Shown here piece after piece: positions 1 through 8,402 of a stretch of 64,000 nucleotides of DNA. The stretch lies in NCBI RefSeq assembly GCF_015101885.1, contig NZ_CP062941.1, forward strand, positions 4,402,001-4,466,000, in the 5' to 3' direction. The notes beneath the pieces were generated by a model, which worked only from the letters and a program-made list of their open reading frames with translations, was not told the origin of the DNA and made no database searches. The position numbers were made by a program, and so were the translations under genes. The stretch is from Massilia litorea (GTDB lineage: Bacteria > Pseudomonadota > Gammaproteobacteria > Burkholderiales > Burkholderiaceae_D). Each line of letters opens with the position of its first letter. Position 1 is the stretch's first letter.

Positions 1-253
1 GGGCGCCGCGGCCCTCCAGCAAGTTGCGGCGCCTGGCTTCGTCGTAAGCGCGCGTGATCGTCGTCAGGTCGACGTCCAGCCGTGCTGCCAGCAGGCGTTG
101 CGTTGGCAGGCGGTCACCCGGCTTCAGCACTCCCTCTGCCACCGCCGCCTGCAAGGCATCCGCAATCTGCAAGAAACGTGGCCCGCCATGCACGGCCAGC
201 CGCGGCAGCCAGGGTGGCGAATCTTCGTCTTGTATGGTTTTCAACTGGGACAT
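1..253 (-). CDS. GntR/MocR-family transcriptional regulator, N-terminal part (cut by window edge)
   Basis: Only the first 84 residues are present; the gene continues beyond base 1. The start is the ATG at 253-251. The visible part reads as a winged helix-turn-helix of the GntR superfamily: a PRFLQIADAL helix, the wing-proximal LKPGDRLPTQRLLAARLDV segment and then TTITRAYDEARRR as recognition helix, ending in a linker LLEGRG. The PTQR..A..L.V...T..RAY pattern is typical of MocR proteins, which fuse this domain to an aminotransferase-like PLP domain, often as PdxR or transporter regulators. The fused domain lies outside the window, so MocR rather than plain GntR is an inference. It is followed on the right by an unrelated plus-strand gene. 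Confidence 0.75.
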   Translation of the reverse strand, partial: MSQLKTIQDEDSPPWLPRLAVHGGPRFLQIADALQAAVAEGVLKPGDRLPTQRLLAARLDVDLTTITRAYDEARRRNLLEGRGA

Positions 254-389
254 TTTGTCTCAATGTATGGATTTTGCTTTTGAGTAGAATGCCTCAGAAC
301 GTGCAGTAAAACCATCCTCGCATGGCAGGCGCTGACGTTTTTTCCCCTCTCATCCGTATTCGGCACTTAGCCGGGAAATACTCGACATC

Positions 390-632
390 ATGGATTGGTT
401 CCCTATCGTTGCCGTTACGTTCAAGGTTCTCGTATTAGGCACGGGCATGTTCTTCGCCATCAAGTGGCATTACGATCAGGGGGAGAAGCAGAAGGACAAG
501 GAGCAGGAAAAGCGCGCGGTGCTGCGCGCGGCCGGCAAGGTGGCCGCAATCTTCGTGCTGTCGCTGCTGGCACTGGGGCTCGTCACCTACCTCCTCCTCA
601 GCAGGCTCAGTCTGGACTTGCGCTTGCCGTGA
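390..632 (+). CDS. Small two-helix membrane protein, function unknown
   Basis: The 80-residue product has a hydrophobic N-terminal segment (about residues 5-25, MDWFPIVAVTFKVLVLGTGM), a highly charged middle with a run of Lys, Glu and Gln (about 28-44) and a second hydrophobic helix (about 50-72). That layout fits a small inner-membrane protein with a charged loop. No family was recognised. No clear Shine-Dalgarno lies before the ATG. Its 3' end overlaps the end of the convergent MFS transporter gene by 26 bases. Confidence 0.6.
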   Translation: MDWFPIVAVTFKVLVLGTGMFFAIKWHYDQGEKQKDKEQEKRAVLRAAGKVAAIFVLSLLALGLVTYLLLSRLSLDLRLP

Positions 633-1866
633 TGGGAACGAACGGGGTCCCTCCCCGCAACGGCAGCCGCAGCGACACGAAGGACGCGGCCAGCAGCAGC
701 ACGCCCGCGCTGCCGAAGGCCGGCAAGTGGCTGCCGAAGTGCTCGTAGCCCCAGCCGCCGAACCAGGAGCTGAGCATGGCGCCGACCTGGTGCCCGAGGT
801 AGGCGGTGCCGTACATGACGCCGACCAGGCGCACGCCGTAGATATCGGCCAGCATCGCCGACGAGGTGGCGATGCTGCCGGCCCAGACCATGCCGCCGAT
901 CGTGGCGGCGATGTACAGTTCCCAATGCGTGCCGACCGCGAGCAGCGCGAAAAAGCCGAGGCCACGCACCAGATAGATCACGCCGAGGATGTTCCTGCGG
1001 GGGAGCCGATCGGACAGCCGGCCTAACACCAGCGTGCCGAGAATGGCGACCAGCCCGATCAGGCCGATGCCGTAAGAACTCGTCATCGCATCGAAGCCGT
1101 GGTCCATCAGCATCGGCACGCCGTGTGTGCCGAGCAGGTTCATGCTGAAGCCGCAGGCGAACAGGCCGGCCACGATCTTCCAGAAGGGCGAGGTCCGGAT
1201 GGCGGCGCCGAAGGACAGGCTCGCCGGCGCCGCCCTGGGCGCCGCCGCCTGCGCGCCGGCCTGTTCGGGCAGCAGGTCGGTGCCAGGGGGCGCATGGTCG
1301 CGCATGACGAACAGCGCCGCCGGCACGGTGACCACGGTAAAGATGGCGGCAAAGGCCAGCAAGGTCGACTGCCAGCCGATGGAGCCGATGGACAGGGTCA
1401 GCGCCGGCGTCAGTACCGCCATCCCCGCCATCGAACCCGTGGACAGGAAGAACAGCGCCATGCCGCGCTGGCGCGTGAACCAGCGGCTGATGACCGGCGT
1501 GAGCGCCACCGGGCTGGTGAAGCCGAGACCGACCGACATCGACACGCCGAAGGCCAGCAGGAAGGAGAGCGGCGTGCGCGCGTTCACCGTCCAGATCACG
1601 GAAAGGACGACGATCGCCGTGCCCAGCAGGAGCACGAAGCGGGTGCCGCGGCGCGCGACCAGGTAGCCGGCGAGCGGCATGGCCAGCCCGTAGCACAGCA
1701 TGCCGATGGCGATGATCGAGGCCAGCAGGCTGCGGCTGAAGCCGAGGTCCTGGCCCATGGGCAGGAAGAAGGGCCCGATCCCGAGGCGCATGCCGACGGT
1801 GAGCGTGGTCAATACGGTGGCGGCGGCAACGATGTTCCAGCCGAAGTACCAGGGGCGGCGCGTCAT
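607..1866 (-). CDS. MFS transporter, about 12 transmembrane segments
   Basis: The 419-residue protein is a chain of hydrophobic helices with major facilitator hallmarks: a GYLVARRGTR loop between helices 2 and 3 and the equivalent GRLSDRLPRRN loop in the second half, separated by a cytoplasmic linker rich in Ala and Pro (about 200-215). The opening MTRRPWYFGWNIVAAA resembles the OFA/monocarboxylate-type MFS families (oxalate/formate antiporter-like), so a small organic anion is a reasonable but unproven substrate. The start at 1866 is the first Met before the first helix; the frame stays open far upstream but without hydrophobic or conserved sequence. It probably acts in the inner membrane and is monocistronic. 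Confidence 0.85.
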   Translation of the reverse strand: MTRRPWYFGWNIVAAATVLTTLTVGMRLGIGPFFLPMGQDLGFSRSLLASIIAIGMLCYGLAMPLAGYLVARRGTRFVLLLGTAIVVLSVIWTVNARTPLSFLLAFGVSMSVGLGFTSPVALTPVISRWFTRQRGMALFFLSTGSMAGMAVLTPALTLSIGSIGWQSTLLAFAAIFTVVTVPAALFVMRDHAPPGTDLLPEQAGAQAAAPRAAPASLSFGAAIRTSPFWKIVAGLFACGFSMNLLGTHGVPMLMDHGFDAMTSSYGIGLIGLVAILGTLVLGRLSDRLPRRNILGVIYLVRGLGFFALLAVGTHWELYIAATIGGMVWAGSIATSSAMLADIYGVRLVGVMYGTAYLGHQVGAMLSSWFGGWGYEHFGSHLPAFGSAGVLLLAASFVSLRLPLRGGTPFVPITASASPD

Positions 1867-1973
1867 AGAGAAAAGCCAAAGGAAAAGACGAAAGGCGGGG
1901 CCGATGCAGGCCGACTGCGACGATTGTAGTCGAAGCCCGGGACCAGGCCCCGCGGCCTGCCCCTTTGCGCCGC

Positions 1974-2438
1974 CTAGCGCTTGGTCGACAGCGCCACGAC
2001 TGCTGCCCCCGCCGCAAGGACCAGCGCGTCTTCGATCAGTCCGCTGCGGGTCTGGCCGATGCGCGCCATGGCCCGTTTGCGGCCCGCAAGCGTCAGGTAG
2101 GCGAGCGGGACAGCCGTGGCGACTGCGACCGCCGCGCCCGCCTTCTCGCGGCCTTTCGGTGCCAGGGCGGCGCCGGCAATCGCGGCGCTCGCCACGCGCG
2201 CCAGCAGGCCCAGGAAGACGGTACGGTCGGGCGCGGATTTCATCTTGTCGCCTGCCAGTTCGCCGGCGCCCATGGCCAGCGCGCCGTACTTGAACAGGGG
2301 CCGGTCGAGGAGGAACAGTTCGCCCGGTGTATCGCGGTGGGCCAGGCGGGCCGCGGCGATGGTGGCCATCGGCGTCATCGAGCGCGCGCTGGCGACGGCC
2401 CCGATCAGGGCGGAAGGAAGCAGGCTGGGTGTGTTCAT
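1974..2438 (-). CDS. Small integral membrane protein resembling the DUF4126 family
   Basis: The 154-residue product has several short hydrophobic, Ala/Gly-rich segments with the pattern LFKYGALAMGAGELAGDKMKSAPDR, which recalls the DUF4126 membrane proteins (GDK..p.R motif). The ATG at 2438 is preceded by a purine-rich AGAGAAACAAG stretch and was chosen over an in-frame Met further upstream (MPILEKRNK) that lacks a ribosome site. No biochemical role is known for the family. The next gene on this strand is the MFS transporter, about 110 bases downstream; whether they are cotranscribed is unclear. Confidence 0.65.
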   Translation of the reverse strand: MNTPSLLPSALIGAVASARSMTPMATIAAARLAHRDTPGELFLLDRPLFKYGALAMGAGELAGDKMKSAPDRTVFLGLLARVASAAIAGAALAPKGREKAGAAVAVATAVPLAYLTLAGRKRAMARIGQTRSGLIEDALVLAAGAAVVALSTKR

Positions 2439-2627
2439 CTTGTTTCTCTTTTCTAAAATTGGCATGAGCCGGCCTCTTCTGTGGCGGCTGTCCGATTGTA
2501 TCGAGCCACCTGCGGCAATGGCGCCACACACGCGCGGGCGCCGGGCAGGGTCGCCGGCTGCGGATGCGTCAGCATTGAGGTTACAATAACGTTACCATAT
2601 GGCAATGCAACAAGGATTCAATCGGTA

Positions 2628-3239
2628 ATGGCCAGCACGAAAGAAAGAGCAATAAAGCAAGTCGGCTACGTCGCCATCACGACGCTCGTATTCCTTGCGT
2701 TTAACTGGGTCAACGAGCTCCTGTTCATTCAGTTCGAACAGAGCAATGGGATCAACTGGGTATTCATTCCCGCCGGGATCCGCCTGCTGGCCACGCTGCT
2801 GTTCGGGTTCGCCGGCTTTGTCGGCTTGCTGCTGGCCAGTTTCTACCTCAACTTCCATCACTTCGTGTTCCCGGATGCCTTTCGTGCATTGAGCGGCGCC
2901 ATGGCGGGTGCGGGCGGCCCTTATCTTGCCTACCTGTTCGCCAAACACTGGTTCGACTTGCAGCCGCGTCTTGGCGGGCTGACCGTCCAGCGACTGCTGT
3001 TCACGGGGGTGCTGTGCGGGCTCATGAGTCCCGTCTTTCACCACGCACTCCTGTGGGTTCAGACAGGGCTGGTGGACTGGCTCGCGCTGACGGCGATGAT
3101 CGTCGGCGATATCGTCGGCATCCTGATCGTCCTGTCCCTGGCAAAGGGCCTGCTCGCGCTGTCCGACCGCTTCGGCCCCGCCGCCCGCATCAAAACCCGG
3201 TGGACGCCGCGAGGTCCATCGGATCCGTACGATCCCTGA
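2628..3239 (+). CDS. MASE1-like integral membrane protein
   Basis: The 203-residue protein has about five to six hydrophobic helices. It contains the pattern NGINWVFIPAGIRLLATLLFG..G..G, which resembles MASE1 sensory membrane domains (W.P.GI..A.L...g). MASE1 normally sits in front of histidine-kinase or GGDEF output domains, but here only the membrane part exists and the protein ends in a short charged tail. The start ATG at 2628 gives MASTKERAIKQVGY; earlier in-frame codons code for non-hydrophobic, unconserved sequence. It is alone on its strand. A stand-alone membrane sensor or transport role is possible, with no direct evidence. Confidence 0.7.
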   Translation: MASTKERAIKQVGYVAITTLVFLAFNWVNELLFIQFEQSNGINWVFIPAGIRLLATLLFGFAGFVGLLLASFYLNFHHFVFPDAFRALSGAMAGAGGPYLAYLFAKHWFDLQPRLGGLTVQRLLFTGVLCGLMSPVFHHALLWVQTGLVDWLALTAMIVGDIVGILIVLSLAKGLLALSDRFGPAARIKTRWTPRGPSDPYDP

Positions 3240-3380
3240 GACATTTTGTAACGTTTCTTACATGGACAGGCTGGTTGGGGCCAGGCTTTTCGTCTGTAAT
3301 GAAAGGATTGCCCAATCCGTTCACGACGCCGATGATGACCTTCCCGCCCTTCCCTACAGTGCCCGCCTCGGTCCATCCGC

Positions 3381-3629
3381 ATGAAAGCGACCCTCATCAC
3401 GCCGTCGGTTCCGAAGCGGGGCAGTGTCGTGCCGGATGACATGAACGAGGGCGCCGAGCAGCGCTACGTGCGCTGCAATCAAACGATGTCGAGGCTGGTC
3501 TACCGGGCGCAGGTTGTCCGGCAGGTCTTCGGGACGAACGTGGCCAGGATCTTCATGCGCCTGATGCGGGTCGATGCCGGCGTGGCACGGCGCGTATTGC
3601 GCTCGCCCTCGTCCAGGCTCAGGCGCTAG
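3381..3629 (+). CDS. Small hypothetical protein (82 residues)
   Basis: The product is basic and has no membrane segment. The core reads RYVRCNQTMSRLVYRAQVVRQVFGTNVARIFMRLMRVDAGVARRVL, which could form amphipathic helices, and it ends in an Arg-rich tail. There is no convincing Shine-Dalgarno before the ATG. No family was recognised. The opposite strand also has an open frame here, but its composition (Pro, His and Arg rich) is typical of an antisense shadow. Moderately likely to be a real gene. Confidence 0.45.
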   Translation: MKATLITPSVPKRGSVVPDDMNEGAEQRYVRCNQTMSRLVYRAQVVRQVFGTNVARIFMRLMRVDAGVARRVLRSPSSRLRR

Positions 3630-3850
3630 CTCGTCGGCAGGCATGCGGACGCTGGCTCATATAGCGCCGACCCCTGCTCCTGCTAACTTAAGCCAATCTT
3701 ATCGCGGCATATTGTTACCGACCGGATACGCTTTTGCCAATTCAGCCATGCTACACTGCGCGCCGACCATGAACAGTCCCTCTCTTTACCAATTCCTGCC
3801 GGCGCCCTGATCCTTGCGGTCGCGCCGGTGCATACCTGCGCAGGCCGATC

Positions 3851-5128
3851 ATGCCGCTGAAATTTTTCCGCCGTCTCACCGACAACGCCACCCTGAAATC
3901 GCTGGGCCCGGGCCTCATTACCGGCGCCGCCGACGACGACCCATCCGGCATCGCCACCTATTCGCAGGCCGGCGCCCAGTTCGGCTTCAATACCCTGTGG
4001 ACGCTGGTGCTCACCTATCCCTTCATGGTCGGGATCCAGCTGGTCTCGGCGCGCATCGGCCGTGTCACCGGGCGCGGACTGGCCGCCAACATCCGGCGCG
4101 CGTATTCGCCGTGGCTGCTGTACATCATCGTCGCGCTGCTGCTGGTGGCCAACGTGATCAACATCGCGGCCGACATCGCCGCCATGGGCGAAGCGGTGCG
4201 CCTGCTGACCGGCACCGGCTCCGGCCATCTGTACGCCCTCGCCTTCGGCCTGCTGTGCCTGTCGCTGCAGGTATTCCTGCCCTATGCCAGCTATGTGCGC
4301 TACCTGAAATGGCTGACCCTCGGCCTGCTGTCGTATGTCGCCACCGCTTTTGCCGTGCACATGCCCTGGACCGAGGTGCTCGCGCGCACCGTCTGGCCAC
4401 ATTTCACGTTCACCAAGGAATCGGTCGCACTGGTCGTCGCCGTATTCGGCACCACGATCAGTCCCTACCTGTTCTTCTGGCAGGCCTCGCAGGAAGTCGA
4501 GGAGATTCGCAATGCGCCGCACACACGCGCGCTGCGCACCCGCCCGCACGACGCCGTCGCCCAGCTCAGGCGCATCAAGGCCGACACCTTCATCGGCATG
4601 GGCTTTTCGAACCTGGTCGCCTTCTTCATCGTCCTGACGACCGCGGTGACCCTGGGCGCGCACGGCATCACGGACATCACCTCCTCGAGCCAGGCGGCCG
4701 AAGCGCTGCGTCCGGTGGCCGGCGAATTCGCCTTTCTCGCGTTTGCGCTGGGGATCATCGGCACCGGCATGCTGGCGGTGCCGGTGCTGGCCGGATCGGC
4801 CGCCTACGCGGTCACCGAGAGCTTCCGCTGGCGTAACGGCATGGACCTGAAAGTGGTCGAGGCGCGCGAGTTCTACGCCATCATCGCGCTGGCGACCCTG
4901 GGCGGCGTCCTGCTCGATTTCGCCCCGATCGACCCGATCGCCGCCCTGGTGCTGTCGGCCCAGATCAACGGCGTCATCGCCGTGCCGATCATGGTCGTCA
5001 TGATGATGCTGGCCCATAACCGCAAGATCATGGGCAAGTACACGCTCAGCACGCGCCACACGCTGCTCGGCTGGTGCGGCATCGCGATCATGCTGGTGGC
5101 CGTGGTGGCGATGTTCCTGACCTTGTAG
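3851..5128 (+). CDS. Nramp-fold divalent metal transporter of a non-canonical (NRMT-like) clade
   Basis: The 425-residue protein shows the LeuT/Nramp fold with about eleven helices. Helix 1 carries GPGLITGAADDDPSGIATY, where the Nramp DPGN metal-binding motif is replaced by DPSG. Helix 6 carries FGTTISPYLFFWQASQE in place of the canonical MPH, so the metal-liganding Met is absent. Loss of these Asn and Met ligands is the feature described for Nramp-related magnesium transporters, so Mg2+ rather than Mn2+ or Fe2+ is a plausible substrate (inference). The start at 3851 gives MPLKFFRRLTD just before helix 1. It acts in the inner membrane and stands alone; no metal riboswitch was seen upstream. 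Confidence 0.85.
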   Translation: MPLKFFRRLTDNATLKSLGPGLITGAADDDPSGIATYSQAGAQFGFNTLWTLVLTYPFMVGIQLVSARIGRVTGRGLAANIRRAYSPWLLYIIVALLLVANVINIAADIAAMGEAVRLLTGTGSGHLYALAFGLLCLSLQVFLPYASYVRYLKWLTLGLLSYVATAFAVHMPWTEVLARTVWPHFTFTKESVALVVAVFGTTISPYLFFWQASQEVEEIRNAPHTRALRTRPHDAVAQLRRIKADTFIGMGFSNLVAFFIVLTTAVTLGAHGITDITSSSQAAEALRPVAGEFAFLAFALGIIGTGMLAVPVLAGSAAYAVTESFRWRNGMDLKVVEAREFYAIIALATLGGVLLDFAPIDPIAALVLSAQINGVIAVPIMVVMMMLAHNRKIMGKYTLSTRHTLLGWCGIAIMLVAVVAMFLTL

Positions 5129-5210
5129 GGCCTGGTATGTTAGGACGCGAACAGTTGGCCCCCGCTGGAACGCTTACTGTGGACCATCAACTTACACAGG
5201 GAGAGCAGTC

Positions 5211-5489
5211 ATGCGCACGAAACTTACACTTGCCATCGTATCGGCAGCATTGGTAATGGCGGCCGGTACGGCCAATGCCGGCTGCGGCAAGGGAGCACTG
5301 GCGGGGGGCGTGGTCGGTCATGTCGCCGGAAAGCATGGGGTTGCCGGCGCGGCGATCGGTTGCGTGATCGGGCACCATGCTGAAAAGAAGAAGGAAAAGC
5401 AGGCTGCGGCGGCGGCGGCAGCGCAGAACAACGCAACTGCGCAAAACAACGCAGCGGCGCAGCAACAAGTCACCAAGCCAAAGAAGTAA
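5211..5489 (+). CDS. Small exported glycine-zipper protein
   Basis: The 92-residue product begins with a clear signal peptide (MRTKLTLAIVSAALVMAAGTANA, cleavage after ANA). A Gly/Ala-rich zipper follows (about residues 24-52: GALAGGVVGHVAGKHGVAGAAIGCVIGHH), then a Lys-rich then Ala/Asn/Gln-rich tail. Glycine zippers of this kind occur in periplasmic or outer-membrane associated proteins. The start has a good ribosome site (GGGAGAGCAGTC-ATG). Function is unknown. A strong inverted repeat lies just downstream. Confidence 0.75.
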   Translation: MRTKLTLAIVSAALVMAAGTANAGCGKGALAGGVVGHVAGKHGVAGAAIGCVIGHHAEKKKEKQAAAAAAAQNNATAQNNAAAQQQVTKPKK

Positions 5490-5496
5490 TGTGACT

Positions 5497-5535
5497 GGGG
5501 AGGCCGTGTCCGGAAGTCGGACAGGGCCTCACCCC
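5497..5535. terminator. Bidirectional hairpin terminator between convergent genes
   Basis: Inverted repeat GAGGCC-g-TGTCCG / CGGACA-g-GGCCTC (arms 5500-5512 and 5518-5530, five-base loop, one central G-G mismatch), with flanking GGGG and CCCC that extend the stem. It sits between the ends of the glycine-zipper gene and the PEP-CTERM gene, where a shared terminator is expected. No long T run is present. Confidence 0.6.
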
Positions 5536-5559
5536 TTCCTTGCAATCATCGAAAGACGA

Positions 5560-6435
5560 TCAAGCCTTCGTGTTGCGCTTGCGCATGACGGCGCCGGCGC
5601 CCAGCAGGGCGATGCCGAACAGGGCCAGCGAACCCGGCTCTGGCACGTCGACCGGCGGCAGGCCGTTCTCACCCAGCTTCAGTTGGCCATTATTGCTAAC
5701 GAAGAAATAGCCTGGCGTATTCGCATATCCCTGGCCATTGCAACCATTCCCGCTGAAATTGGCGTACTGGCAAGCCACTTCGTCGACCAGGAGATCGGTC
5801 GGATCGCCGACCGTATTGGCGTTGGTGAAGGCAAAGGCCAGGATCGATTCCGTCGACAGGTCGGTGCCATTTTCGCGGAAGAAGTAGCCTGCATCCAGGC
5901 TCCCTTGGGCTGCCGACGCCAGCACGGTGATCTGGCCGTTATTGGTTGGCGAGCCGCTCGCATCGACCCGGCCGCCGCCGCCTGCCAGCACACTGAACTC
6001 GGCGATCTGGTTGCCGAGGTTGGCGCCATAGATACCGGCTGCGGTGCCGTACTGGTTGGTCGGGTTCTGGAACATGCGGATGGTACCGCCGGTGAACGAG
6101 AAGGCGCCGCCGAAGCTGCCGGTGCCGGTCGCTTCAAAGGTCGCGGTGATGTTGCCGCCCGGGTAGTTGATCGGGAACAGCTGGCTGTTGCTGTCGGCCT
6201 GCACGATGTTGAACACGCTGTGCTCGGCAAACGAGAAGCTGCTCGCGCCCGTCGGATTGATCTGGATGAACGAATTGCCATTCACGTCCAGGTACTCGTT
6301 GACCGTCTGGCCGGACGCAAAGCCGCCACCAGTCGGATTAAACACCCAATTGTTCAGGACGGTTTCCGCATGTGCGGCCCCGGCCATGGTCATCGTCATG
6401 GCGGCAGCGGCGCCCAGTGTTTTGAGGAGTTTCAT
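5560..6435 (-). CDS. PEP-CTERM sorting domain protein (paralogue of the protein at 54338-55186)
   Basis: The 291-residue precursor has a signal peptide (to about residue 23, AAHA), a beta-rich middle with NEYLDVNGNSFIQIN, FAFTNANTVGDPTDLLVDEV and FFVSNNGQLKL, and a C-terminal sorting signal: VPEPGSLALFGIALLGAGAVMRKR, that is PEP motif, helix and basic end. Such proteins are cut by an exosortase (XrtA type) and exposed on the surface or in the extracellular matrix; some members drive flocculation or biofilm formation. A close paralogue lies about 48 kb away with the same block order. A sigma-54 type promoter lies upstream at 6487-6502. The exosortase itself is not in the window. Confidence 0.9.
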   Translation of the reverse strand: MKLLKTLGAAAAMTMTMAGAAHAETVLNNWVFNPTGGGFASGQTVNEYLDVNGNSFIQINPTGASSFSFAEHSVFNIVQADSNSQLFPINYPGGNITATFEATGTGSFGGAFSFTGGTIRMFQNPTNQYGTAAGIYGANLGNQIAEFSVLAGGGGRVDASGSPTNNGQITVLASAAQGSLDAGYFFRENGTDLSTESILAFAFTNANTVGDPTDLLVDEVACQYANFSGNGCNGQGYANTPGYFFVSNNGQLKLGENGLPPVDVPEPGSLALFGIALLGAGAVMRKRNTKA

Positions 6436-6486
6436 AGATCGGCATTCCTTGCTTGAGTTGGTTGTGCACATACACAAATGTAAACA

Positions 6487-6502
6487 AGCAAGCGCCATGC
6501 CA
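6487..6502 (-). promoter_or_regulatory. Sigma-54 (-24/-12) promoter of the PEP-CTERM gene
   Basis: On the minus strand this reads TGGCATG-GCGC-TTGCT, one mismatch from the RpoN consensus TGGCACG-N4-TTGCW, with GG and GC at the required spacing. It would give a 5' leader of about 40 bases before the ATG at 6435. The second PEP-CTERM paralogue has the matching site. PEP-CTERM genes in exosortase-bearing proteobacteria are known to be associated with the PrsK/PrsR two-component system and RpoN. Confidence 0.8.
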
Positions 6503-6661
6503 ATTTTTCGCAACTCATAAAAATCAATGACTTGCGCTCAATCGTTACGTGTTTCCCTGAGGAAGTGTAAAGTATTCCGGCATATCATTTAACAAATAAT
6601 TCGGTGGTGAAACAGGCCGGACAACCCGGAAACGCGTGACGGGCTCCGGCCAGTGGGGCGC

Positions 6662-8311
6662 TCAGCGCTTGTCCTGCAAGCTCCGCCACTGCACCTTCCC
6701 CGTCCCCGACTTCGGCAGGGCCTCGCGGAACTCGACGATGCGCGGACTTTTGTACGCCGCCATGTTCGCATGCGACCAGTCGACGATGTCCTGTTCGCTG
6801 ACCCGACCGTGAAAGCCGTCCTTCAGCACCACGACCGCCTTCACCGTCTCGCCGCGGCGCGCGTCCACGCCCGACACCACGCAGACCTCGCGGATCGCCG
6901 GATGGCGGTACATCAGCGCCTCCACTTCCGCCGGCCACACCTTGTAGCCCGAGGCATTGATCATGCGCTTGAGACGGTCGGTCATGAAGAAATAGCCGTC
7001 CTCGTCGACCTTGCCGATATCGCCGGTGCGGAGAAAACGCTTGCCGTCGATCTCGATGAAGGCATCCCTGCTGGCCTCTTCGTTGTTCCAGTAGCCCAGC
7101 ATCACTTGCGGCCCGTGCACGACGATTTCGCCGACCTCGCCGACGGCCAGCGTGGCGAAAGTATCGGCATCGATCACGCGCGCATCGACGTCCTGGATCG
7201 GGATGCCGAGGCATTGCTTCTTCGGGCGATCCGGCGGGTTGATGTGGGTCGGGGCGATCGTCTCCGACATGCCATAGCCCTCGATGTAGTCGATGCCGAG
7301 CAGCTCGTGCATCTTGCGGGCAATGGCTTCGGGCATGGCGGCGCCGCCGCCGCTGAGGCGCTTGACGGTGGAGAGGTCGTACTCCATCACACGCGGACTC
7401 GAGAGCAGGTCGATCACCATGGTGGAAATCAGCTGGGCTGCGTTCACGCGGTGGCGGCGGATGCATTCGGCGGCCATGTCGCGGTCCCAGCGCGCCAGCA
7501 GGACGATGGTGCTGCCGAGGAAAATCGGACCGTTCATGCCGCCCTGCATGCCGGTCACGTGGAACAACGGCAGCACGCTCAGCGCAATCGAGTCCTGCTG
7601 CGTCCCGAACCACTGCTGGCCGGCCAGCGCGTTGTACATCACGCTGCGGTGGGTGTGCATGCAGCCTTTCGGCAGGCCGGTGGTGCCCGAGGTATAGGGC
7701 ATGGCGCACAGGTCGTCCGGGCCGGCGCTGAGCGGCCCCGGACGGCAGCCGCGCGCCAGCATGGCGCTCCACAGGACGACGCCCTCGCCTTCGATGGCGC
7801 GGCGCGGGGCGGCGACGAATTCGGGCACGGCGAGATCGGTCGGCGTCGTCAGGTAGTCGGAATAGGCCGCGACCAGCAGGTGGCGCAGGCCCTCCTCGCG
7901 CAGCGGCGCGGCCTGCGCGTATAAATCCTGGGGCACGAAGATGGTGGTCGCGCCGGTGTCGCTGACGTAGTGGCGCAGTTCCTCGGTCAGGTTCATCGGG
8001 TTGACCGGCACCACGACGGCGTTGGCGCGCAGGATGGCGTAGTAGGCGATGATGAACTGCGGGCTGTTCTGCATGTAGAGCAGGACGCGGTCGCCCGCCT
8101 TCACGCCGCACTCCTGCTCGAGGTAGCCGGCGACGCGCTCGACCTGGTCCTTCAGTTCCGCGTAGCTGAGCGGCGTATCGTAGAACAGCACGGCCGGTTT
8201 GCCCGGGTAGCGCGTGCTGGAGACATCGAGGTTATAAAACAGGTTCGTTTGCGGGATGGTCAGGTGGCGCGGCAAACCGCGCGGCCAGAAATCGACGTGA
8301 CGCTCGTGCAT
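6662..8311 (-). CDS. AMP-forming acyl-CoA ligase (long-chain fatty-acid-CoA ligase family)
   Basis: The 549-residue enzyme belongs to the ANL superfamily, activating a carboxylate with ATP and joining it to CoA. Visible motifs: the P-loop-like YTSGTTGLPKGCMHTH, the YGMSET adenine-binding motif, the LRTGDIGK motif, DRLKRMINASGYKVWP, and the C-terminal lysine in LPKSGTGKVQW. It is the last gene of a minus-strand operon with a MaoC-type hydratase and two acyl-CoA dehydrogenases, so it probably activates the acid degraded by them. The start at 8311 has a good ribosome site (GAGGAGACACACCGAT-ATG); the frame remains open upstream through a long hairpin that is not conserved protein. Confidence 0.9.
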   Translation of the reverse strand: MHERHVDFWPRGLPRHLTIPQTNLFYNLDVSSTRYPGKPAVLFYDTPLSYAELKDQVERVAGYLEQECGVKAGDRVLLYMQNSPQFIIAYYAILRANAVVVPVNPMNLTEELRHYVSDTGATTIFVPQDLYAQAAPLREEGLRHLLVAAYSDYLTTPTDLAVPEFVAAPRRAIEGEGVVLWSAMLARGCRPGPLSAGPDDLCAMPYTSGTTGLPKGCMHTHRSVMYNALAGQQWFGTQQDSIALSVLPLFHVTGMQGGMNGPIFLGSTIVLLARWDRDMAAECIRRHRVNAAQLISTMVIDLLSSPRVMEYDLSTVKRLSGGGAAMPEAIARKMHELLGIDYIEGYGMSETIAPTHINPPDRPKKQCLGIPIQDVDARVIDADTFATLAVGEVGEIVVHGPQVMLGYWNNEEASRDAFIEIDGKRFLRTGDIGKVDEDGYFFMTDRLKRMINASGYKVWPAEVEALMYRHPAIREVCVVSGVDARRGETVKAVVVLKDGFHGRVSEQDIVDWSHANMAAYKSPRIVEFREALPKSGTGKVQWRSLQDKR

Positions 8312-8339
8312 ATCGGTGTGTCTCCTCGGCTCGTTCGAT

Positions 8340-8380
8340 GCGGCGGGCCATTCCGGCGCCTGGCCGGAATGGCCCGCCGC
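8340..8380. repeat. Perfect 18-bp inverted repeat in the intergenic gap of the acyl-CoA operon
   Basis: Arms GCGGCGGGCCATTCCGGC (8340-8357) and its exact complement (8363-8380) flank the loop GCCTG. It lies between the MaoC-like gene and the ligase gene, which are transcribed through it from right to left. No T run follows on either strand, so it is not a classical terminator. It could stabilise or attenuate the message, or be a REP-like element. Confidence 0.8.
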
Positions 8381-8402
8381 AAGCTTGCTGCGTTTGCTGC
8401 GC

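Noticed and set aside
3640..3850. Metal riboswitch ahead of the Nramp gene
   Set aside because: No recognisable yybP-ykoY or M-box core could be traced in the leader.
3683..5059. Long open frame on the minus strand opposite the Nramp gene
   Set aside because: It is His/Gln/Arg/Gly rich with no hydrophobic pattern or motif, typical of an antisense shadow in high-GC DNA, while the plus strand has a clear transporter.
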